Below are positions 8,523-15,672 of a DNA stretch of 44,907 bases, one piece after another. A program made the translations under genes and the position numbers. This DNA comes from Thermodesulfobacteriota bacterium. GTDB lineage: Bacteria; Desulfobacterota; WTBG01; CAIYCZ01; CAIRTM01. Numbering within the stretch: position 1 is the first letter of the stretch; every line of letters begins with the position of its first letter. The DNA lies in contig JANQFE010000003.1 of assembly GCA_028278025.1 (NCBI GenBank), positions 1-44,907 of the forward strand, written 5' to 3'. Below the pieces are notes generated by a model, which saw only the letters and a program-made list of their open reading frames with translations, did no database searches and was not told the origin of the DNA.

Positions 8523-9221
8523 ATGCATGAGCATGATACCGGCAAGGATGATATTATAACTATTGATGGACCGGTTGGTTCGGGTAAGAGCACCATTGGG
8601 AGACTGCTTGCCGACAGGCGAGGGCTGATTTATCTTGATACGGGTGCAATGTACCGGGTTGTGGCTCTTGAGGCCCATAACCGGGGCATCGAACCGGATG
8701 ACGAAAAGGCTCTACAGGCATTGTGTGCAGACATTGAGATCTCCTTTGCACACGATAATGACAGGCAACGGGTCTATTCATGCGGTAATGATGTAACCGA
8801 TGCAATTCGTCAACCGGAAATAAGCATGCTTGCTTCGCGCGTATCGGCTGTAAAAGTCGTAAGGCAGGCCCTCGTGCAGATGCAAAGAAAAATCGGACAT
8901 GAGGCCGGCAGCGTTATTGACGGCAGAGATGCAGGAACGGTTATTTTCCCAAGGGCCCGGTTTAAATTTTACCTGGATGCAACCGTAGAAACAAGGGCCC
9001 GGAGAAGATATAAAGAACTTGTTGAAAAAAATATTGAAGTGAGTTATAAAGATATATTTCAGGATATCAGGAAAAGAGACAGTGATGACAGCAGCAGGGA
9101 TATTGCGCCGTTGAAGCCGGCAGATGATGCTGTTATTATTGATACAACAATGATGACAATTGAAGATGTTCTGGAAAAGATTTCGCAAGAAATCGACACC
9201 GCAACAGCTTCATTGCCATAA
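8523..9221 (+). CDS. cmk: Cytidylate kinase
   Basis: Phosphorylates CMP and dCMP with ATP. The P-loop GPVGSGKST lies close to the N-terminus, followed by YLDTGAMYR (the NMP-binding helix region), VTDAIRQPEIS, IDGRDAGTVIFP and the lid region RARRRYKEL. The C-terminal part KRDSDDSSRDIAPLKPADDAVIIDTT is characteristic of the family. ATG at 8523 gives a normal N-terminus of about 15 residues before the P-loop; an in-frame ATG at 8493 would add 10 residues, and neither has a strong Shine-Dalgarno. rpsA follows 28 bases later, the classic cmk-rpsA pair without an intervening ispH. Confidence 0.93.
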   Translation: MHEHDTGKDDIITIDGPVGSGKSTIGRLLADRRGLIYLDTGAMYRVVALEAHNRGIEPDDEKALQALCADIEISFAHDNDRQRVYSCGNDVTDAIRQPEISMLASRVSAVKVVRQALVQMQRKIGHEAGSVIDGRDAGTVIFPRARFKFYLDATVETRARRRYKELVEKNIEVSYKDIFQDIRKRDSDDSSRDIAPLKPADDAVIIDTTMMTIEDVLEKISQEIDTATASLP

Positions 9222-9249
9222 ATCAAAAAGGAAGAGAGGAAACACAGTA

Positions 9250-11259
9250 ATGGAAGAAACAAACACAGTAAATCAAGAAACACAAGAAGCCGCACAAGCA
9301 GCCAATGCGGTAAAGGATGTGCCGGAAAGTGACGGCAATTTTGAGCAATTGCTGGAAGAGAGCCTGAACGCCAAGAACATTCAGGTAGAGGAGGTTGCCA
9401 CAGGTACGGTTATTCAGATAACATCAGACTATGTCATAGTTGATGTGGGATACAAATCCGAAGGCCAGATACCGATAGAAGAGTTCAAGGATTATGAGAA
9501 TCAGCTGACGGTTAAAGAAGGCGACGAAGTGGATGTGTTTATCGAGGGCTGGGAAAATGAGAATGGTATGATGATTCTCTCGAAAGACAAGGCTGATAAA
9601 ATGCGGATATGGACTAAGGTCAGCAAAGTCTATGAGGAAGACGAAGTAATTGAAGGAAGAGTAATTTCGCGGATCAAGGGGGGCCTTTCCGTAGACATAG
9701 GATTGAAAGCCTTTTTGCCGGGTTCACAGATTGACCTGCACCCCATAAAAGATCTTGACAAACTGATAGGTGAAACTTTTTCGTTTAAGATTTTGAAACT
9801 GAGCAAGAAACGGGGCAACATTGTCCTTTCACGCAGAGCAATACTTGAAAAGCAGCGTGAGAGCCTTCGAGAAGAAACATTGAAAAAGATTGAAGAGGGT
9901 GCCGTGGTAAAGGGTATTGTGAAGAATATCACCGACTATGGTGTCTTTATAGATCTTGGTGGTGTTGACGGCCTTTTGCATGTGACCGACATTTCCTGGG
10001 GCCGTATTTCTTCACCGCGCGATTTATTTACGGTCGGCGATGATATAAATGTTAAAATATTAAGCTATGACAAAGAGAATCAACGCGTTGCCCTGGGCTA
10101 TAAGCAGCTTAAAACAAATCCCTGGGAACTTGTAGAAAAGAGATATCCGGTAGGGGGTCGTGTTACGGGTAAGGTCGTTAATATAACGAATTACGGCTGT
10201 TTTATAGAGCTGGAAGAAGGTGTAGAAGGTTTGATACATATCTCCGAAATGTCATGGACAAAGAAAATAAAGCATCCTTCCCAGCTTATTTCCATAGGCG
10301 ACATGCTGGAAGCTGTTGTGCTTGATATGGATGTCCCCAGAAAAAGAATCTCACTCGGACTTAAGCAGCTTGAACCAAACCCCTGGACTATCATCGAAGA
10401 GAAATATCCGGTAGGAACAGTAGTCGAAGGCGTGATAAAAAATCTTACGGATTTCGGAATTTTTATCGGTTTGGATGAGGGTATCGACGGGCTGGTACAC
10501 ATATCGGATATTTCATGGACCCAGAAAATCAAACACCCGGCAGAGGTTTATAAAAAGGGTGATCTGGTAAAGGCTGTTGTTTTGAGTATCGACAAAGAAC
10601 ATGAACGCTTTTCACTCGGAATCAAACAACTTGAACCTGATCCCTGGAACGAAGTTCCTAGTAAATACAGACGCGGTCAGGTAGTCAAGGGAACAGTAAC
10701 CAATGTTACGGATTTCGGTATTTTTCTTGAAATCGAGGAAGGGGTGGAAGGTCTTGTGCACGTTTCCGAAATCAGCGAAGACAAGGCCAAGAACCTGAAG
10801 GAATCGGTTAAAGAAGGCGAGGACCTTGAGGTTCTTATTATAAGCCTGGACAAACGCAACAGGAAGATCGGTCTCAGTTTGCGAGAGCTGAAGCAGGCCC
10901 AGGAAGAGCAGGAAGTAAAGAACTATATGTCCCAACAGAACAATGGACAATCTGCTACGGCAACACTTGGTGATGTTGTCAAAGACGGACTAACCGTAAC
11001 AGACGAAACCAAAACAGAGGCAGCACCGCAAACAGCGCAGGAATCTGATGCGGTTGCTGACCATGCCGCAGCTGTAAGTACTGCTGAAACAGAATCGACA
11101 TCGGAACCACCACAGGAAGCGGCTGCTGCCGAAGAGCAGCCGGTACCCCAAAGCGGTGCCGAAACGCAGGAAGACATTTCCCGGCAGTCCGTACAGGAAC
11201 CTGAAGCAGCCGGTGAGCCCTCTTCAGAAGAAGCACAGTCTGAGGAAAAAACCGACTAG
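9250..11259 (+). CDS. rpsA: 30S ribosomal protein S1 with long acidic tail
   Basis: S1 binds mRNA on the small subunit and helps initiation. Six S1 OB-fold repeats can be read in order. The first two are divergent (ATGTVIQITSDYVIVDVG; EGRVISRIKGGLSVDIG). The last four are near-identical in pattern (e.g. KGIVKNITDYGVFIDLGG, EGVIKNLTDFGIFIGLDEG, KGTVTNVTDFGIFLEIEEG). About 90 residues after the sixth repeat are Ala/Glu/Gln/Ser-rich and acidic, with no fold expected. The start is ATG 9250, set by GGAAGAGAGGAAA upstream; the frame is open 30 codons further but overlaps cmk. The TAG stop (11257-11259) is part of the CTAG that opens hairpin element M1. Confidence 0.95.
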   Translation: MEETNTVNQETQEAAQAANAVKDVPESDGNFEQLLEESLNAKNIQVEEVATGTVIQITSDYVIVDVGYKSEGQIPIEEFKDYENQLTVKEGDEVDVFIEGWENENGMMILSKDKADKMRIWTKVSKVYEEDEVIEGRVISRIKGGLSVDIGLKAFLPGSQIDLHPIKDLDKLIGETFSFKILKLSKKRGNIVLSRRAILEKQRESLREETLKKIEEGAVVKGIVKNITDYGVFIDLGGVDGLLHVTDISWGRISSPRDLFTVGDDINVKILSYDKENQRVALGYKQLKTNPWELVEKRYPVGGRVTGKVVNITNYGCFIELEEGVEGLIHISEMSWTKKIKHPSQLISIGDMLEAVVLDMDVPRKRISLGLKQLEPNPWTIIEEKYPVGTVVEGVIKNLTDFGIFIGLDEGIDGLVHISDISWTQKIKHPAEVYKKGDLVKAVVLSIDKEHERFSLGIKQLEPDPWNEVPSKYRRGQVVKGTVTNVTDFGIFLEIEEGVEGLVHVSEISEDKAKNLKESVKEGEDLEVLIISLDKRNRKIGLSLRELKQAQEEQEVKNYMSQQNNGQSATATLGDVVKDGLTVTDETKTEAAPQTAQESDAVADHAAAVSTAETESTSEPPQEAAAAEEQPVPQSGAETQEDISRQSVQEPEAAGEPSSEEAQSEEKTD

Positions 11260-11446
11260 CACAGCGTCACAATCGGATTTGCTGGTATGATGTAGCGAGG
11301 CCCTTTGGTTTTGATTGCTGCGAGCTATGTGCTCGCTGGAACGACCGTCTCTTATGGTATAGACAATTGCTCGCACCGCTCTGGTTGCCTAAAACCAAAG
11401 AGCCTCACCGCTGAACTGACACATTAAAGTGTGACAGTCTCCCAGT
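11256..11446 (+). mobile_element. MITE-like long-hairpin element M1 (subfamily A)
   Basis: Non-coding element of about 190 bp. It opens with CTAGCACAGCGTCACA, and the right end is degenerate (TGTGACAGTCTCCCAGTA). Main stem GAGGCCCTTTGGTTTT (11297-11312) pairs with AAAACCAAAGAGCCTC (11391-11406), 15 of 16 positions matching. An internal GCGAGC-TATGT-GCTCGC hairpin is shared with the other copies. The same stem occurs, in reverse orientation, in M4 at 35487. It fills most of the 346 bases between rpsA and sppA. No transposase is encoded. Confidence 0.75.
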
Positions 11447-11456
11447 ATAAACAACG

Positions 11457-11472
11457 CCATGTATATACATGG
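11457..11472. other. 16-bp perfect palindrome between rpsA and sppA
   Basis: CCATGTATATACATGG is a perfect 16-base palindrome just past the right end of M1, flanked by CG and AAGGCG. It has the form of a dimeric regulator operator or a small cruciform. No promoter with good spacing is visible beside it, so its role is unknown. Confidence 0.4.
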
Positions 11473-11605
11473 AAGGCGAGCTCTTGCTTTTGTCTTTGCA
11501 GTACCGACCGGAAGCAGCGTGGTATGCACGGCACGATCCTGATAAAAAAATAATTATGGATGACTCGCTCAGTACACGGCGAGCATGATCTGTAGAGCCC
11601 GACCC

Positions 11606-12502
11606 ATGAAAAGACATCCCTTCATAACCGGTTTTGTTTTTTTACTCTGCATAGGTATTGCTTTTATACTCGGCCTGTGGGCTTTGGGACAGATGGGGCT
11701 TCTGGAAGATATAGGGGTCAGCAGTAAAGCAAAGGTTGCGGTTATAGATATTGAGGGGGTTATTACCAAATCACGACCGATCATAGCAAAACTCAACAGG
11801 TATAAAGATGCCGAAGCTGTCAAGGCCGTAATAATCAGAATAGATTCACCCGGCGGGAGTGTCGGCCCTGCGCAGGAGATTTATGAAGAGGTTGTAAAGC
11901 TTAGAGAGCAGAAATCCGTGGTGGCCTCACTGGGGTCTGTTGCCGCCTCCGGTGGTTATTATATAGCCAGTGGTGCACATAAGATTATTGCCAACCCCGG
12001 CACCATAACAGGCAGTATCGGGGTTATTATTGAATTTGCAAATGTCGAAGAGCTGTTAGGTAAAATCGGTTTAAAAAGTGTTGTTATAAAAAGCGGGAAG
12101 TATAAAGACATCCTGTCACCCACACGTCAGATACAGGCTGAAGAACGGCAGTTGCTGCAGGGTGTTATCGACAGTATTCATGGTCAGTTTATCGACGCTG
12201 TGGCAATGGGAAGAGACCTGCCGCGGGAAACAGTCGCCGTGATAGCGGATGGAAGAATTTTTTCCGGGGAACAGGCCAAAAATCTGGGGCTTGTCGATGA
12301 GCTTGGCAACCTCCAGGATGCTATAAAGATTGCAGCAGAGCTGGCCGGGATAGAAGGCAGGCCGCATGTTTTGTATCCTGAGAAAAAAAGACCTTCCATA
12401 TGGGAATTCATCATACAGGAATCGCTTATAAAACTGCAGGATACCCTTTCACATAACAACCTCCGGGCAAGCTATATACTTTCATCTGCCAATAGCCAGT
12501 AA
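11606..12502 (+). CDS. sppA: Signal peptide peptidase SppA (short, single-domain type)
   Basis: Membrane-anchored serine protease that degrades cleaved signal peptides. There is one N-terminal transmembrane helix (residues ~5-25), then VAVIDIEGVI, RIDSPGGSVGPAQEIY, the nucleophile serine in SVAASGGYYIASGA, GTITGSIGVI, and the general-base lysine region KSGKYKD. The ~300-residue length is the bacterial short form that acts as an oligomer, like Bacillus SppA. ATG 11606 puts the hydrophobic segment at the N-terminus; ATG 11585 in frame would add seven residues. It follows rpsA, as in many deltaproteobacteria, with M1 and a palindrome in between. Confidence 0.93.
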   Translation: MKRHPFITGFVFLLCIGIAFILGLWALGQMGLLEDIGVSSKAKVAVIDIEGVITKSRPIIAKLNRYKDAEAVKAVIIRIDSPGGSVGPAQEIYEEVVKLREQKSVVASLGSVAASGGYYIASGAHKIIANPGTITGSIGVIIEFANVEELLGKIGLKSVVIKSGKYKDILSPTRQIQAEERQLLQGVIDSIHGQFIDAVAMGRDLPRETVAVIADGRIFSGEQAKNLGLVDELGNLQDAIKIAAELAGIEGRPHVLYPEKKRPSIWEFIIQESLIKLQDTLSHNNLRASYILSSANSQ

Positions 12503-12616
12503 ACAATAGCGAATGGCCAATAGGCAAGCGAACAGGCAATAGTGAATAGCCAAGAGCCAAGAGGGGCACCTATATTGGCTCATTCTTCTTAATCACACAT
12601 GAAAAGGAGTGCAAGA

Positions 12617-12913
12617 ATGGCAATTGTTGAAGTAAGCATTGTCCCGATAGGGACCGCCGGCACCAGCGTAAGTCAGTATGTTGCCGGTGCCGTAAAACTG
12701 CTGGAAGAATCCGGCCTGAAATTCAATCTGACCCCGATGGGCACTATTATACAGGGTGATCTCAAAGACGTGATGGATGTGGTGCTTAAGATGCATGAAA
12801 CCCCTTTCGGCAAAGAGGTTTCACGGGTCTATACTACTGTCAAAATTGATGACCGCAGGGACAGGGATGTCGACATGATGGACAAGATCAAGGCGGTAAA
12901 AGGAAAATTGTAA
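12617..12913 (+). CDS. MTH1187-family thiamine-binding protein
   Basis: A small ferredoxin-like-fold protein of 98 residues. It starts MAIVEVSIVPIGTAGTSVS, with GLKFNLTPMGTIIQGDLKDVMDV in the middle and a basic/acidic C-terminal helix. Members of this family (formerly DUF77, YqgV-like) form tetramers that bind thiamine or its precursors; whether it buffers or transports is unsettled. ATG 12617 has GGAG at a 7-base spacing; an ATG six codons earlier overlaps that site and is rejected. The upstream 100 bases hold degenerate AATAGCGAATGGCCAATAGG-like short repeats. It closes the conserved block before the accessory pocket. Confidence 0.85.
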   Translation: MAIVEVSIVPIGTAGTSVSQYVAGAVKLLEESGLKFNLTPMGTIIQGDLKDVMDVVLKMHETPFGKEVSRVYTTVKIDDRRDRDVDMMDKIKAVKGKL

Positions 12914-12949
12914 AAACAGTATGCCGCACAGCCGTCTCCAATTTTTTTA

Positions 12950-12978
12950 TTGACTATGAATGTGGATGAAAGTATAAG
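12950..12978 (+). promoter_or_regulatory. Consensus-like sigma-70 promoter
   Basis: TTGACT (12950-12955), a 17-base spacer and TATAAG (12973-12978) make a strong housekeeping promoter. It is followed 13 bases later by AAAGGAGGG and an ATG at 13004. It points into the small ORF and the RAYT element, and may be the original promoter of the gene now truncated at 14.1 kb. Confidence 0.65.
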
Positions 12979-13003
12979 TTGAGTAATTTCCAAAGGAGGG
13001 AAA

Positions 13004-13060
13004 ATGCTTCGAAAAAACTTATATAATCTGTTTAATTTAATAAAAAATACCTTCAGATAA
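13004..13060 (+). CDS. 18-codon ORF with strong promoter and ribosome-binding site
   Basis: The predicted peptide MLRKNLYNLFNLIKNTFR is short, basic and amphipathic. It has an almost ideal AAAGGAGGG seven bases from the ATG and the promoter at 12950. It ends eight bases before the left inverted repeat of the RAYT element. It could be a leader peptide, a small toxin-like membrane peptide, or the remaining N-terminus of the gene whose 3' part survives at 14114, since the stop codon lies close to the insertion point. No family is recognised. Confidence 0.35.
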   Translation: MLRKNLYNLFNLIKNTFR

Positions 13061-13067
13061 AACATAT

Positions 13068-14093
13068 AAGGGGTCAGGCCCGGACATAGGACAATATGAG
13101 CAGACAAAAAAGGGGAGAGAGGAGATGGCTAGATCTCTTAGGATTGAATTTGAGGGTGCCTTTTATCATGTGACAGCCCGAGGTAATGAGCAAAAGGCAA
13201 TATTCTTCACAAAAAGAGATTACGAGAAGTTTCGTGAATATTTAACAGAGGCGCAGGAGAAATACGGTTACATACTGCATTGCTATGTTTTTATGACAAA
13301 CCATTACCATCTGCTCATCGAAACACCTAGCGGGAATCTAAAAAGGATAATGCATTATGTTAACAGTTCCTACACAAACTATATCAACATAAAAAGAAAA
13401 CGCTGTGGGCATCTTTTTCAGGGCAGATACAAAGGAATAGTTGTAGAGCGTGACAGTTATCTTATGGAATTAAGCCGTTATATACATCTCAATCCGGTAA
13501 AGGCAAAAATGGTGGCGGCACCTGAGGACTATCCTTATAGCAGTTACAGCAGTTATATATCAAAAAATGGTGAGAGTATCGTTAATAGTGATCTTATATT
13601 GGGAATGTTGTCTGAGAATAAAATTAAAGTGAAAAAAAAGTATCTGGATTTTGTAAATGCAGGCATTGATCAGGACTTGGAAAATCCATTAAAAAAGGCC
13701 TATGCCGGATTAATACTGGGAGGTTCTACCTTTATTAAAGAGGTTTTGAAAAAGATAAAACAGACAGATTTGGAAATGGAAGGCATCATAGCTCGCCGCG
13801 CATTACAAGGGTTAGATAATGGAGATGAAATCATAGAACAAATTTGCAAACTTTTGAGAGTTAGAAAAAACGACATAATTCAATCAAAAGACAAAACACA
13901 TAGGGATCTTGCCATTTATGTTTTAAAAAAATACACTGCCATGACTAACAAAGAAATTGGCCAAATATTGAATGGCCTCAGTTCGGTTATTGTTACCAAA
14001 GCCCATCAGAGATTCTCTATAAAGCTGAAAGGGGATAAAAAGTTAAACAAAAAAACACAAAGGATTTTGTCCCATGTCCGGGCCTGACCCCTT
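13068..14093 (+). mobile_element. RAYT-type element bounded by 26-bp inverted repeats
   Basis: The left end (13068-13093) reads AAGGGGTCAGGCCCGGACAT followed by AGGACA. The right end (14068-14093) is its reverse complement with a single mismatch. The only gene inside is the Y1-type transposase. The right repeat overlaps the last codons and stop region of that gene. The GGGGTCAGG head recurs in the small palindrome at 42156. IS200/RAYT elements normally have subterminal palindromes and not long perfect terminal repeats, so the ends may be two facing REP sequences. Confidence 0.8.
13125..14087 (+). CDS. REP-associated tyrosine transposase (Y1/HUH family) with C-terminal HTH
   Basis: The N-terminal ~150 residues are a typical RAYT/IS200-like domain. 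They include MARSLRIEFEGAFYHVTARG, the metal-binding HUH motif TNHYHLLIE (H60, H62), the candidate nucleophile tyrosine in SSYTNYINIK (Y83 or Y86), CGHLFQGRYK and YIHLNPVKAKMV. The C-terminal ~90 residues (THRDLAIYVLKKYTAMTNKE onward) resemble the DnaA-type helix-turn-helix seen in many long RAYTs. It has its own GGGAGAGAGGAG site before ATG 13125. The frame is intact at 320 residues, so it could be active. It presumably acts on the GGGGTCAGG palindromes around it. Confidence 0.85.
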   Translation: MARSLRIEFEGAFYHVTARGNEQKAIFFTKRDYEKFREYLTEAQEKYGYILHCYVFMTNHYHLLIETPSGNLKRIMHYVNSSYTNYINIKRKRCGHLFQGRYKGIVVERDSYLMELSRYIHLNPVKAKMVAAPEDYPYSSYSSYISKNGESIVNSDLILGMLSENKIKVKKKYLDFVNAGIDQDLENPLKKAYAGLILGGSTFIKEVLKKIKQTDLEMEGIIARRALQGLDNGDEIIEQICKLLRVRKNDIIQSKDKTHRDLAIYVLKKYTAMTNKEIGQILNGLSSVIVTKAHQRFSIKLKGDKKLNKKTQRILSHVRA

Positions 14094-14113
14094 GGTTTTT
14101 TCTAAGCTGGGGT

Positions 14114-15412
14114 TTGTCCGGCACGCCTTTAGAAAATCGCGTAGAAGAACTAATATCTATTTTTGCGTATCTCAAGCCTGGATTATTGCATTATGACGAT
14201 GCAGCACACCCACAAAGAGTGAAAGCAGCTATCAAACCCTATTTTTTAAGAAGAAGAAAAATTGATGTCTTAGATGACTTGCCCGCAAAAAATTGTGATG
14301 AAGTCTGGCTTGATCTTACGCCTGCTCAGAGAGAGGCTTATGATAGAGCCGAAAAAGAAGGTGTCATTGCTTTAAATGAGCAGGGCGATTCGGTAACCGT
14401 GCAGCATGTTTTGGCGCTGATTACAAAATTAAAGCAGATTTGCAATGTTGAGCCTATCAGCAAGGAAAGTTGTAAACTTGAATATCTCATGGAGCAATTG
14501 CCTGAAATTATCGAACAAGGCGGTAAGTCGCTTATCTTTTCTCAATATCCTGATAAGACACTGAAATTTTTAGAACCCGAACTGCGACAGTTCAGCCCTC
14601 TTGTCTATCATGGGATGTTATCCGATACTCAGCGTGATAAGATAATTGACGACTTTCAAAATAAAGATAATTGCAAAGCTCTTCTTATGTCCGTCAAGGC
14701 AGGCGGCTTAGGCTTGACTTTAACAAGAGCAAATTTTGTTTTTCATTTTGATTTGTGGTGGAATCCGTCAGTTGCAGCTCAGGCGGAAGATAGAGCACAC
14801 AGGATTGGTCAGAAGAAATCAGTTTACGTTACGTCCATTTTTACAGTAAATACGATTGAAGAAAAAATACAACTCCTCCTTAAAAGAAAAAGAAAATTGT
14901 TTGCTTCTGTTATTGACGATTTAAGTGATACAAATCTTTCAGTAACCCTTGATGAAGAAGAATTATTCGGCCTATTTAATCTTCAAAAGGGTAAAGCCAA
15001 ATCTACTTCTCAGAAAGTATCAGCAGAGTTATTATCTCGGCTTTCGCCATTGCAATTTGAGAATGTGATATCAACTCTTTATGAAAAAATGGGCTATCAT
15101 GTCAAGCTAACCCCTCGAACTCGGGATAAAGGAATTGATATTTACGCAAAGAGAATTTCTGAAACGGGTTCAGAAGTTATGGCTATTCAGTGCAAACATT
15201 ATCCAAAGGGAGCAGTCGGCGTTGAACATGCCAGAGCTTTATATGGGGTCATTCATGATCAGCCGAGCATTACGAAAGGCGTTCTAATTACAAGTGGTAG
15301 CTTTTCAAGGGACTGTAAAGATTTTGTCAGTGATAAACGCATCGAACTTTTTGATATAAATATTGTATGTGGCTTACTTGGAAAATATGATGTATTTATT
15401 GAGACTGCATAA
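14114..15412 (+). pseudogene. 5'-truncated SNF2 helicase fused to Mrr-like restriction endonuclease
   Basis: The remnant starts at helicase motif III (LSGTPLENR) only ~20 bases past the RAYT right repeat, so motifs I, Ia and II (Walker A and DEAH) are gone. What remains is helicase lobe 2, with SLIFSQYPDKTL, VYHGMLSDTQRDK, SVKAGGLGLTLT and motif VI QAEDRAHRIGQ, then a linker, then an Mrr_cat nuclease domain. The nuclease domain includes LSPLQFENVI, GIDIYAKR (D342) and the catalytic AIQCKHY (Q359, K361). The 432 codons are intact, and the TTG at 14114 is only the first usable codon. Full-length homologues would be DNA-dependent ATPase/nucleases of restriction or phage-defence type. Helicase function is lost; the Mrr domain might still fold. 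Confidence 0.75.
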
Positions 15413-15421
15413 GGACGGTCG

Positions 15422-15653
15422 GGGTCGGACCTGGCTAATAACAGAATAATATGCTGAATTTGGAGGGGTTTAGGGGCTTAGAAGGTCAATCTTAGATGCA
15501 AAATGGTGATGCTAAGAAAAAGGAGGAGCCTTCGTGAGTCACTGATTCCTTACAAGGCTGGTTTTGGTACCCAAAAGGGCCTTTTAAGCGATAAAAACAA
15601 ATACTTTTGGCGTTATTGTTAAGTTTTCTCAATGCATTACTCGGGTCCGACCC
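15422..15653. repeat. REP-like bracket with GGGTCGGACC ends
   Basis: A perfect 10-base inverted repeat, GGGTCGGACC (15422-15431) and GGTCCGACCC (15644-15653), encloses ~210 bases with no convincing gene. An imperfect CTTAG...CTAAG hairpin lies inside at ~15490-15516. It occupies the gap between the SNF2-Mrr remnant and DUF1329. The ends resemble, but do not equal, the GGGGTCAGG ends of the RAYT element, so this may be a related non-autonomous unit. Confidence 0.45.
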
Positions 15654-15672
15654 GCAAACCTCAAAACAGGTT

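Noticed and set aside
9160..9249. In-frame N-terminal extension of rpsA back to 9160
   Set aside because: It overlaps cmk, has a basic non-S1-like sequence, and the strong GGAAGAGAGGAAA site points to ATG 9250.
11256..11446. Simple rpsA intrinsic terminator
   Set aside because: The hairpin is far too long, lacks a T-run and belongs to a dispersed family with terminal repeats.
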